The notes under the pieces: generated by a model
What the model was told of the DNA's origin: nothing
Database searches by the model: none
Seen by the model: only the letters and a program-made list of their open reading frames with translations
Translations under genes and position numbers: made by a program
Source of the DNA: Pseudoduganella dura
Lineage (GTDB): Bacteria; Pseudomonadota; Gammaproteobacteria; Burkholderiales; Burkholderiaceae_D
DNA: 64,000 bases
Assembly (NCBI RefSeq): GCF_009727155.1
Contig: NZ_WNWM01000002.1
Coordinates: 1,550,001-1,614,000 of the forward strand
Direction: 5' to 3'
Shown here: piece by piece, positions 57,599 through 64,000 of the stretch
Numbering within the stretch: position 1 is the first letter of the stretch
Layout: each line of letters opens with the position of its first letter

Positions 57599-58315
57599 AT
57601 GGCTGACTTCAAAGCAATCGAAGAACTGGACCTGGACCCCATCAAGGTCAAGCTGATGCACGCGGAATCCGGCGAGGGGTGGAGCCTGGAACATGCCGAC
57701 GCGGTGGAAAAGGAATACCGCCGCTTCCTGGTGCTGATGAAGAAATACCCCGACGAACAAACCGCGCCGTTGATGGACGTCGATACGTTCTGGCACTATC
57801 ACATCCTGGATACGTTGAAATACGCGGCCGATTGCCAGGCCGTGTTCGGTTACTTCCTGCATCATTTCCCCTATATCGGCCTGCGCGGCGAGGACGACGA
57901 GGAAGCGCATCACAACATGGGTGCGCGCATGAAGGAACTGTACGAAGAGACCTTTGGCGAGGATTACATCCGTACGGGGGCGACTGCCTGGTCGGGCCGT
58001 GCCCTGGCATCGGCGGACGCACGGACCGCATGGTCGGGTGCGGCCACTACGTCACCGGCGGCACAGACCGCGTGGTCGGGTGCTGCCACCTCCTCCCCAG
58101 CGGCACGGACTGCATGGTCGGGTGCGGCTACAACGTCACCGGCGGCACGGACTGCATGGTCGGGTGCGGCTACAACGTCACCGGCGGCACGGACCGCATG
58201 GTCGGGTGCGGCCACCTCCTCCCCGGCGGCACCGGAGGCAATGAAGGGTTCCGCACAGCCGACGGTCTACCCGCTGTACACCGTGCGCCCTCGGCTGACG
58301 CAATCCGTCGCCTGA
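57599..58315 (+). CDS. GRDP-like protein with TAWSG repeats (paralogue 1)
   Basis: This protein has 238 residues. Residues of about 8-125 are a conserved domain with the landmarks LDPIKVKLMH, GEGWSLE, VDTFWHYHILDT, DCQAVFGYFLHHFPYIGL and MKELYEETFGEDY, resembling the bacterial relatives of the GRDP-like (DUF1399) family. From residue 129 the chain is six exact 14-residue units beginning TAWSG (T129, 143, 157, 171, 185, 199), units 2-6 reading TAWSGAATTSPAAR-like. The end is YPLYTVRPRL plus five residues. ATG 57599 is used because AGGAG lies 6 bases upstream. There is no signal peptide. A functional class is not known. The arrangement of conserved domain plus near-identical short repeats resembles multi-core peptide precursors, but it could be a structural linker. 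Confidence 0.85.
   Translation: MADFKAIEELDLDPIKVKLMHAESGEGWSLEHADAVEKEYRRFLVLMKKYPDEQTAPLMDVDTFWHYHILDTLKYAADCQAVFGYFLHHFPYIGLRGEDDEEAHHNMGARMKELYEETFGEDYIRTGATAWSGRALASADARTAWSGAATTSPAAQTAWSGAATSSPAARTAWSGAATTSPAARTAWSGAATTSPAARTAWSGAATSSPAAPEAMKGSAQPTVYPLYTVRPRLTQSVA
57983..58234 (+). repeat. Six 42-bp in-frame repeats encoding TAWSG units
   Basis: The period is exactly 42 bases (unit starts 57983, 58025, 58067, 58109, 58151, 58193). Units 58109-58150 and 58151-58192 are identical or nearly so at the DNA level, which indicates recent amplification. Confidence 0.92.
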
Positions 58316-58526
58316 TACCGTAGCACAACGCTTTGTTGCGGGATTGCAACGGCTGTCCCGCGCATCGCTCCCGTGGCTCCTCTCTGAGCCCCGCGCACGA
58401 TTGAAACAGTTCCTTGCAATCTGCGATCCATTACCTATACTGGGATTTGTTGATATTTCCACGCGTCAACATCAATTCGATTGTGGCATCGTTACTCAGA
58501 GCCATCAACCATCAGAGAGGACCCCC

Positions 58527-59366
58527 ATGATTTCTTCAGAACATTTCAACCCTATCGCCGAACTCGACCTGGAGCCGATCAAGGTCAAGCTGATGCACCA
58601 GGAATCCGGCGAAGGCTGGTCGCTGGAAAAGGCCGATACCGTCGAGTTCGAGTACCGCCGTTTCCTGTACCTGATGAAGATGTTCCCGAACGAACAGACC
58701 GCACCTCTGATGGATGTGGACACTTTCTGGCACTACCACATTCTCGACACGATGAAGTACGCGGTGGACTGCGACAAGGTGTTCGGCTATTTCCTGCACC
58801 ATTTCCCTTACATCGGCCTGCGCGGCGAGGATGATGTGGCGGCGCACCAGCGCGTGGGCGACCGGATGAAGGAACTGTACGAGGAAACATTCGGCGAGGC
58901 TTACCTGCGCAACGCCGACGCCGCCTATTCGGGCCGCATCAGCACCGATGCCGCCTATCCCGGCCGGATCGGCACCGAAACCGCTTACTCGGGCCGCATC
59001 GACGCCGCCACGGCTTATTCCGGCCGCATCGGCACCGAAACCGCTTATTCCGGGCGGATCGGCGCCGCTGGCCAGGCCGGTACGCAAACGGCATATTCCG
59101 GCCGTATCGCCAGCGGCACCGCATACTCCGGCCGCGTTGCGTATTCGGGCCGCGTCAGCGAGCCGACCATCGCGGCGAAGGCTGCCTATTCAGGCCGGAT
59201 CAGCGAGCAGAATGTCAGCGCCAGCACGGCTTATTCCGGCCGCATCGGCGCTGAAACGGCCTATTCCGGCCGAGCCGCGATCGCAACCACGACCGCCTAT
59301 TCGGGCCGCATCGAGGCCGCACCGGCGCAGAACGGCTTCTACACGGAGCGCCCGCGCCTGGCGTGA
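58527..59366 (+). CDS. GRDP-like protein with AYSGR repeats (paralogue 2)
   Basis: This 279-residue protein has an N-terminal domain that is clearly paralogous to that of the preceding gene (LEPIKVKLMHQESGEGWSLE, LMDVDTFWHYHILDT, VFGYFLHHFPYIGLRGEDD, MKELYEETFGEAY). From residue 132 it carries twelve AY[S/P]GR motifs, mostly TAYSGRI, with a 10-residue period for the first five and irregular spacing (6-16) afterwards. It ends in GFYTERPRLA, so the YTxRPRL terminus is shared with paralogue 1 while Trp is replaced by Tyr. A GAGAGG site precedes ATG 58527. The gap to paralogue 1 is 211 bases, so it may have its own promoter. Function unknown. Confidence 0.85.
   Translation: MISSEHFNPIAELDLEPIKVKLMHQESGEGWSLEKADTVEFEYRRFLYLMKMFPNEQTAPLMDVDTFWHYHILDTMKYAVDCDKVFGYFLHHFPYIGLRGEDDVAAHQRVGDRMKELYEETFGEAYLRNADAAYSGRISTDAAYPGRIGTETAYSGRIDAATAYSGRIGTETAYSGRIGAAGQAGTQTAYSGRIASGTAYSGRVAYSGRVSEPTIAAKAAYSGRISEQNVSASTAYSGRIGAETAYSGRAAIATTTAYSGRIEAAPAQNGFYTERPRLA
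58920..59312 (+). repeat. Twelve in-frame AYSGR-encoding repeats
   Basis: TAT-TCG-GGC-CGC or close variants (TAT-TCC-GGC-CGC) recur twelve times. The first five units are spaced 30 bases apart, later ones 18-48 bases. Divergence between units is greater than in the 42-bp array of the neighbouring gene. Confidence 0.9.
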
Positions 59367-59382
59367 TCCACGCATCCGCACG

Positions 59383-59420
59383 AAAAAAAGGCCGGCCCCT
59401 GAACAGGGCCGGCCTTTTTT
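59383..59420. terminator. Bidirectional terminator
   Basis: A 9-base-pair stem GGCCGGCCC/GGGCCGGCC with a 7-base loop has A7 before and T6 after. It serves both the repeat-protein gene and the convergent XRE-like gene. Confidence 0.92.
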
Positions 59421-59439
59421 CATGGCGATGGCGCGACGC

Positions 59440-59682
59440 TCAATGCGTCATCAGGTCGCGAAGTTCGCGGATCGAATAATCGCTGACCTCGTGCATGCGG
59501 ATCAGGATCGTGGCACCGATCGGCAACGTGTTGTGGCGGATCTTGCTGATGACGGGAGGCGCCACTTCGAGCGCGCGGGACAGGGCCGCATCGTTCTTCA
59601 AATCGAGTTTCGAGATGATGGCGTCAAGCACGCGATTCGGGTTGTACGAAGGGGAAGCGGTCAGATCTTTCAGGAATGACAT
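59440..59682 (-). CDS. Small XRE-like DNA-binding protein
   Basis: This 80-residue protein is a single helix-turn-helix domain (LKNDAALSRALEVAPPVISKIRHN, then TLPIGATILIRMHEVS) of the Cro/CI-like XRE class, with a short N-terminal arm. ATG 59682 was chosen; the longer frame to 59802 runs into AT-rich upstream DNA. It is convergent with the repeat-protein pair and is the nearest regulator candidate for it, though it may control only itself or distant genes. Confidence 0.75.
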   Translation of the reverse strand: MSFLKDLTASPSYNPNRVLDAIISKLDLKNDAALSRALEVAPPVISKIRHNTLPIGATILIRMHEVSDYSIRELRDLMTH

Positions 59683-59811
59683 GTTCAGACTTTGTATAAA
59701 AGCAGCAGGTTTACCAGGTGTTCGCCGATTTATGATCGGTCTCGCGCGCGATAAAACAACCGCACACGGCGGGTTGGTTCGCATTCGGACAATATGGTAC
59801 ACGCGATTGCT

Positions 59812-60135
59812 TTAATTTTGGCAACTTTTGTGAGAATGTGAGAGATTTCCCGCGTTTTTATGTGCTAGAAAACCGGCCGGCCGATCGGCGGGGAACGGCA
59901 GCACCAGCCAGTACCAGGTCACGGCCGTAAGCGCGGCGAGCTCGGCCAGCACGATCGGCAACAGCATCGCCGCGGCCTCCGGCTGCGCTGCCGGCAACTG
60001 ATGCCAGCCCAGCTCGCGCCGCAGTTCGGCCGGCGACGGCAGCGGCAGCGGCACGCCGGCGCGGGAAGAAACCCGGCGCCGGGCCATCCATGCCCGTACT
60101 TCTTCCTTGCTGGGGTGCCGGCGGTTCGCTTCCAT
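59812..60135 (-). CDS. Small single-pass membrane protein, unknown
   Basis: This 107-residue protein has a basic, Arg-rich cytoplasmic N-terminus (RRHPSKEEVRAWMARRRVSSR) and one hydrophobic helix (MLLPIVLAELAALTAVTWYW), followed by a polar tail. An AGGAGG site 5-6 bases before ATG 60135 supports it as a real gene. I do not recognise the family. It is monocistronic, between the XRE-like gene and the epimerase gene. Confidence 0.6.
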   Translation of the reverse strand: MEANRRHPSKEEVRAWMARRRVSSRAGVPLPLPSPAELRRELGWHQLPAAQPEAAAMLLPIVLAELAALTAVTWYWLVLPFPADRPAGFLAHKNAGNLSHSHKSCQN

Positions 60136-60203
60136 ACGACCTCCTGAAGATGTCTGCCTACGTTAGTCGCAAGCGACAACCACACGTTTGCGCGACGTCA
60201 ACC

Positions 60204-61124
60204 CTACCGGCCCGCCGTTACGCTTTGTAGACCTTCGGCAACAGTCGGATAGCGCAAGCGCAAGCGCAACTCACGCTTGAGCCTGCCATTTGCAAGTTGC
60301 CGCGACTCCGACATGAACGACAGCAGCGTTGGCGATACCACCTGCGCCAGCGCCGGGCGCGGCAGACGGGGCGGGCGCGGCAGGCCAACCGCGTCGGCCA
60401 CCGCATCGAAGTAATCGGCCATCCGCAGCCGGCTGTCGTCCACCGCGTGATAGACGCGCTGCGGCTGCCCGCGGTGCAGCGCCGCCCGCACCAGCGCGGC
60501 CAGGTCGTCCGCGTGGATGTGGTTCGTGTAGACATCGTCCGCTTCGGCCAGCGCGGGCGTGCCCTGGCGCAGGCGCTCGATGGGCAGCCGGTCCGCCGCA
60601 TAGATGCCGGGCACCCGCAGGATCGACAGGCGGCCGCGCGCGCGGCGGGCCCAGTCGCGCAGCACGCGTTCGGCATCGACCCGGCGCCGCGCCCGGATAT
60701 TACGGGGCGCCACCGGCTGCGTTTCGTCGACCAGGCGGCCGCCGAGGTCCCCATACACACCGGTCGTGCTTACATAAACGACCTTTGCCGCCTCGGGTAG
60801 AATGGCGATCACATTGCGCGTGCGGGTATCGAGCTCGCCGGTACCCGGCGGCGGGGCCAGGTGGATCACCGTGTGGGCCAGGCCGGCAAGGCGGCGCAGC
60901 GTGGCGGGCCGGTCCAGGTCCGCCAGCACGGGCACCGCGCCTGCCGCGCGCAGTTCGCCGGCATTGGCGGCATCGCGGGTGACGGCAAAGACGCGGTAGC
61001 GCGCGCGCAACAGGGGCAGCAGCCGCATGCCCACGTCGCCGCAGCCGAGGACCAGCAGGCGCGGCTTGCCGGGGTGCGGCTTGCCGCGCCGCCGGGCGGA
61101 TTTTTGTTTGCTATGGATTTTCAT
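60204..61124 (-). CDS. NAD-dependent epimerase/dehydratase-like (YeeZ-type SDR)
   Basis: This 306-residue protein has an extended Rossmann dinucleotide motif LLVLGCGDVGMRLL (GxGxxG), the catalytic-type YVSTTGVYGDLGG segment and the conserved LRVPGIY and NHIHADDLA strands of the YeeZ/SDR epimerase group. It has a basic N-terminal extension (MKIHSKQKSARRRGK). The substrate is unknown; related proteins are predicted nucleoside-diphosphate-sugar epimerases. It is divergent from the reductase gene with only 12 bases between the two start codons. Confidence 0.85.
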   Translation of the reverse strand: MKIHSKQKSARRRGKPHPGKPRLLVLGCGDVGMRLLPLLRARYRVFAVTRDAANAGELRAAGAVPVLADLDRPATLRRLAGLAHTVIHLAPPPGTGELDTRTRNVIAILPEAAKVVYVSTTGVYGDLGGRLVDETQPVAPRNIRARRRVDAERVLRDWARRARGRLSILRVPGIYAADRLPIERLRQGTPALAEADDVYTNHIHADDLAALVRAALHRGQPQRVYHAVDDSRLRMADYFDAVADAVGLPRPPRLPRPALAQVVSPTLLSFMSESRQLANGRLKRELRLRLRYPTVAEGLQSVTAGR

Positions 61125-61136
61125 CTCAAGGATTGT

Positions 61137-62162
61137 ATGACGTTTCAGATTACTGTTCAGCCCAGCGGCCACCAGTTCGCGTGCGACGATGACGAAACCG
61201 TGCTGGCGGCCGCGATGCGGGCGGGCGTCGGGCTGCCGTATGGCTGCAAGAACGGCGCCTGCAGTTCCTGCAAGGGCAAGGTGGTGGCCGGTTCGATCAC
61301 CCACAAGCCGCACCAGCGCCGCGCACTGAGCGAGGAAGAAGAAGCGCAGGGCATATCGCTGTTCTGCTGCGCGATTCCCCATTCCGACCTGGTGATCGCC
61401 GCCCGCGAAGTGGCCGGCAGCGGCGATTTCCCCGTCAAGAAAATGCCGTCGCGCGTGACCACGCTGGAAAAGGTGGCGCCGGATGTCATCGTGATGACGC
61501 TGCAATTGCCTGCCAACGAGGTGCTCGAATACCGCGCCGGCCAGTACATCGAATTCCTGCTGCGCGACGGCAAGCGCCGCAGCTACAGCATGGCCAGCGC
61601 GCCCGGCACCGGCCCGGTCTCGCTGCACATCCGGCACATGCCGGGCGGCCTGTTCACCGACCAGGTATTCGGCACGCTGAAAGAGCGCGACATCCTGCGC
61701 TTCGAAGGCCCGCTGGGCACGTTCTTCGTGCGCGAAGATTCCGACAAGCCGATGGTGCTGCTGGCCTCGGGCACCGGTTTCGCGCCGATCAAGGCGATCG
61801 TCGAGCAGATGCGCTCTTCCGGTTCGGATCGCAAAATGGTGCTGTACTGGGGCGGCCGCCGGCCCCGCGACCTGTACATGCACGCGCTGTGCGAGCAATG
61901 GGCGCGCGAACTGCCGAACTTCAGCTACGTTCCCGTGGTATCGGATGCGCTCGACGAAGATGGCTGGACCGGCCGCACCGGCTACGTGCACCAGGCCGCG
62001 GTGGCCGACCTGCCCGACCTCTCGGGCTGGCAGGTCTATGCCTGCGGCGCGCCGATCGTCGTCGAATCGGCCAAACGCGACTTCGTTGCGCAATGCGCGC
62101 TGCCGGAAGACGAGTTCTACGCCGACGCCTTCACTACCGAAGCCGACCTGGCCCAACCCTGA
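61137..62162 (+). CDS. 2Fe-2S ferredoxin/FAD/NAD reductase, AscD-like
   Basis: This 341-residue electron-transfer protein has an N-terminal plant-type ferredoxin domain with the cluster cysteines in YGCKNGACSSC and FCCA (pattern C-x4-C-x2-C ... C). An FAD domain (RSYSMAS) and an NAD domain (LASGTGFAPIKAI, CGAPIVVESA) follow. It is the type annotated as CDP-6-deoxy-delta-3,4-glucoseen reductase, but found in many Betaproteobacteria without that pathway, so the electron acceptor is unknown. ATG 61137 with AAGGA 4 bases upstream; ATG 61113 is an alternative that would overlap the divergent epimerase gene. Confidence 0.87.
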   Translation: MTFQITVQPSGHQFACDDDETVLAAAMRAGVGLPYGCKNGACSSCKGKVVAGSITHKPHQRRALSEEEEAQGISLFCCAIPHSDLVIAAREVAGSGDFPVKKMPSRVTTLEKVAPDVIVMTLQLPANEVLEYRAGQYIEFLLRDGKRRSYSMASAPGTGPVSLHIRHMPGGLFTDQVFGTLKERDILRFEGPLGTFFVREDSDKPMVLLASGTGFAPIKAIVEQMRSSGSDRKMVLYWGGRRPRDLYMHALCEQWARELPNFSYVPVVSDALDEDGWTGRTGYVHQAAVADLPDLSGWQVYACGAPIVVESAKRDFVAQCALPEDEFYADAFTTEADLAQP

Positions 62163-62247
62163 TCCCGAGCGCGATCCCGGTCCCCGCCGGCCCGCCCGGC
62201 CGGGCGGGACCGCGTATTCTTCACTGAATACTCACCCTGATCGCTTC

Positions 62248-63495
62248 ATGTCCACATCCAACGGCTTCGCCGTCCTGCGCCACCGCAATTTCTCGTTCTA
62301 CCTCGCCGCCCGAATCCTCGGCACCCTCGCCGTGCAGATGCAGAATGTCGCCGTCGGCTGGCAGGTGTATTCGATGACGCACAACCTGTTCTACCTGGGC
62401 ATGATCGGGCTGGCGCAGTTCGCGCCATTCCTGCTGCTGATCCTGCCGGCCGGCCATGCCGCCGACCGCTACAACCGCCGCAACATCGTCACCGCCTGCC
62501 TGGCCACGCAGCTGGTCGTCGGCCTGCTGCTGCTCGCGTTCGCCCACAGCGGCATGACCGCGGTGTGGCCGGTCTTCGCGGTGCTGGTGCTGTTCGGCAG
62601 CGCCCGCGCGTTCATGGGGCCGGCCACGCAGGCGATGCTGGTGAACCTGGTGCCCCAGCAAGACTTCAGCAAGGCCGTCGCCCTCTCCTCCTCCAGTTTC
62701 CACGTGGCCGTGATCGCCGGGCCTTCGCTGGGCGGCCTGCTGTACATCCAGGGCCCGACCGCCGTCTACTCGATCGCCGCCGTGCTGTTGCTGGTCGCAA
62801 CAGTGCTGATGGCGAGCACGAAGGCGCCACCGCAAGCCTCGCACCGCGAGCCGGCCACATGGCACAGCGTGCTGGAAGGGCTGCGCTTCGTGATGTCGCG
62901 CCCGATCGTGCTGGGCGCCATCTCGCTGGACCTGTTCGCCGTGCTGTTCGGCGGCGCCACCGCCCTGCTGCCGGCGCTGGCCCACGACGTGCTGCATGCG
63001 GGCCCGGAAGCGCTGGGACTGCTGCGCAGCGCGCCCGGCGCCGGCGCCGCGTTGTGCTCGGTCGCGCTGGCGTTCTTCCCGATCACGCGGCGGGTCGGCG
63101 CCTGGATGTTCGGCGGCGTGGCCGTGTTCGGCGTGGGCACCGTGGTGCTGGGCACCACCACCACGTTCGCCATCGCTCTTGCCTGCCTGCTGCTGATGGG
63201 CGCCGGCGACATGATCAGCGTCTACGTACGGCACCTGCTGGTGCAGTACGAAACGCCGGACGCGATCCGCGGCCGCGTCAGCGCCGTGAACTCCGTGTTC
63301 ATCGGCGCCTCGAACGAACTGGGCGAATTCGAATCGGGGGTGACCGCCGGCTGGATGGGGCTGTCGCGCGCCATCGTGTTCGGCGGCGCCGCCACCCTCG
63401 TCGTCACCGGCGCATGGATCAAACTGTTCCCCGTGCTCGCGAAGATGGACCGCTTCCCGCACCACGAAAAGGAACTGGCCGGGCAGGCGAAGTAA
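62248..63495 (+). CDS. MFS transporter, EntS-like (MFS_3)
   Basis: This 415-residue, 12-helix transporter has the MFS_3 signatures FAVLRHRNFSFYLAARILG at the N-terminus, AADRYNRRNIV after helix 2 and DMISVYVRHLLVQ in the second half. The family includes EntS, which exports enterobactin, and general drug efflux proteins. There are no siderophore genes nearby, so the substrate is open. It starts 85 bases after the reductase stop. Confidence 0.87.
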   Translation: MSTSNGFAVLRHRNFSFYLAARILGTLAVQMQNVAVGWQVYSMTHNLFYLGMIGLAQFAPFLLLILPAGHAADRYNRRNIVTACLATQLVVGLLLLAFAHSGMTAVWPVFAVLVLFGSARAFMGPATQAMLVNLVPQQDFSKAVALSSSSFHVAVIAGPSLGGLLYIQGPTAVYSIAAVLLLVATVLMASTKAPPQASHREPATWHSVLEGLRFVMSRPIVLGAISLDLFAVLFGGATALLPALAHDVLHAGPEALGLLRSAPGAGAALCSVALAFFPITRRVGAWMFGGVAVFGVGTVVLGTTTTFAIALACLLLMGAGDMISVYVRHLLVQYETPDAIRGRVSAVNSVFIGASNELGEFESGVTAGWMGLSRAIVFGGAATLVVTGAWIKLFPVLAKMDRFPHHEKELAGQAK

Positions 63496-63630
63496 GTGTT
63501 ATGGCCTGCGCGGCGGATTTCCTCCAATCTCGCGACTTGCTCTTGAAAACCGGACAATGTGCTGCACTTAACAACAGGAAGGCACCGTACCGCGTAATAT
63601 CGAGCAACAGCACAACGAGGAGGAGTAACG

Positions 63631-64000
63631 ATGCAAGTTCAAGTCAACACCGACAAGTCCATCACCCATGATGCCAGCCTGGACCAGCACGTGGAAAACG
63701 TGGTCCAGTCCGCCCTGCAGCGCTTCGGCGAGCACATCACCCGGGTCGAAGTCCACCTTGGCGACGTCAACGGCAGCCAGAAATCGGGCGGCAACGACAA
63801 GCGCTGCATGATGGAAGCCCGCGTGGCCGGCCTGCAGCCGATCGCGGTGACCGACCATGCAAGCGAGGTGCGCCAGGCGATTTCCGGTGCTTCAAGCAAA
63901 CTGGTGCGCGCACTCGACACCGCCCTCGGCAAGCGCAGCGACGTCAAGCACAATACGCCCGTCGCCGACCTGGTCGAGCCCGATCCGGTCCCGGCCGACG
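63631..64000 (+). CDS. HPF/RaiA-family ribosome hibernation protein, 3' end outside
   Basis: The frame opens at ATG 63631 with a GGAGGAG ribosome site 5-6 bases upstream and is still open at base 64000, so 123 residues are visible. The start MQVQVNTDKSITHDASLDQ and the VEVHLGDVNGSQKSGGNDKR strand match small HPF/RaiA-like proteins, which bind the decoding region of stalled 70S ribosomes and protect them during stasis. In the family the compact form is about 100-120 residues, so the stop should lie just beyond the window. Confidence 0.8.
   Translation, partial: MQVQVNTDKSITHDASLDQHVENVVQSALQRFGEHITRVEVHLGDVNGSQKSGGNDKRCMMEARVAGLQPIAVTDHASEVRQAISGASSKLVRALDTALGKRSDVKHNTPVADLVEPDPVPAD

Noticed and set aside
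57983..59312. Repeat arrays as a CRISPR array
   Set aside because: Units are contiguous or variably spaced, in frame, and code for a consistent peptide; there are no unique spacers of constant length and no cas genes.

Overview
This 64 kb GC-rich window reads like a chromosomal segment of a betaproteobacterium of the family Oxalobacteraceae, most like Massilia, Telluria or Pseudoduganella. The basis is recognition of the proteins: a FimV-like protein beside fumC, DUF3579, YjfB, PEP-CTERM proteins, and rpsP-rimM-trmD-rplS followed by NudL and a CobD-like protein. No database search was run. No rRNA, tRNA or CRISPR array was seen.

Layout. 1-5.3 kb: the end of an HDOD protein, a FliT-like chaperone, a FimV-like protein, fumC, a small S4 protein and an ElaB-like protein. 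5.4-7.4 kb: a bufferin operon in which the DUF692 enzyme and its DUF2063 partner are one polypeptide, preceded by the precursor bufA. 7.5-12 kb: YjfB, MobB, a tiny membrane peptide, a gspA-gspB pair with gspB frameshifted, and two unknown coupled genes, one with an in-frame 9-bp microsatellite. 12.1-14 kb: a PEP-CTERM protein and a secreted DUF2807 protein built from strictly alternating GSG/GPG turns.

14.1-28.7 kb is a chitin and N-acetylglucosamine region. It holds nagK, a GntR regulator (nagQ), nagA, a SIS-type nagB-II, a GH3 hexosaminidase and an AmpG-like transporter. After a TPR protein come a GH18 enzyme, a cupin-like protein, a large TonB-dependent receptor and a second GntR regulator. 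Paired TGGTATT-like half sites 4 bp apart occur at the nagK promoter and twice between the receptor and the second regulator, which suggests one regulon: import across the outer membrane, hydrolysis, inner-membrane uptake, phosphorylation, deacetylation and deamination to fructose-6-phosphate.

28.8-49.7 kb is mostly conserved chromosome: an M16 protease, DUF3579, CobD-like and NudL, the ribosomal operon rpsP-rimM-trmD-rplS, a TM2 protein, a glycine-zipper protein, etfBA with an acyl-CoA dehydrogenase, tusA, a lipoprotein, alaS, ugpQ, and an MFS/LysR divergent pair. An apparently intact 1110-bp IS1595-family element (49790-50899) with a perfect 8-bp target duplication sits in the T-tract of the terminator of the next operon. 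That operon (53480 down to 50968) is a translationally coupled set of one J-domain protein and three unknown proteins.

53.6-64 kb: glnS and an orphan CHASE histidine kinase are followed by the most unusual locus of the window, two tandem paralogues. Each has a conserved domain of about 125 residues resembling the GRDP-like family, and then a repeat tail: six exact 14-residue TAWSG units in the first and twelve AYSGR motifs in the second. Both end with YTxRPRL. An XRE-like regulator, a small membrane protein, a YeeZ-like epimerase, a 2Fe-2S flavin reductase, an MFS transporter and the start of an HPF-family gene complete the window.
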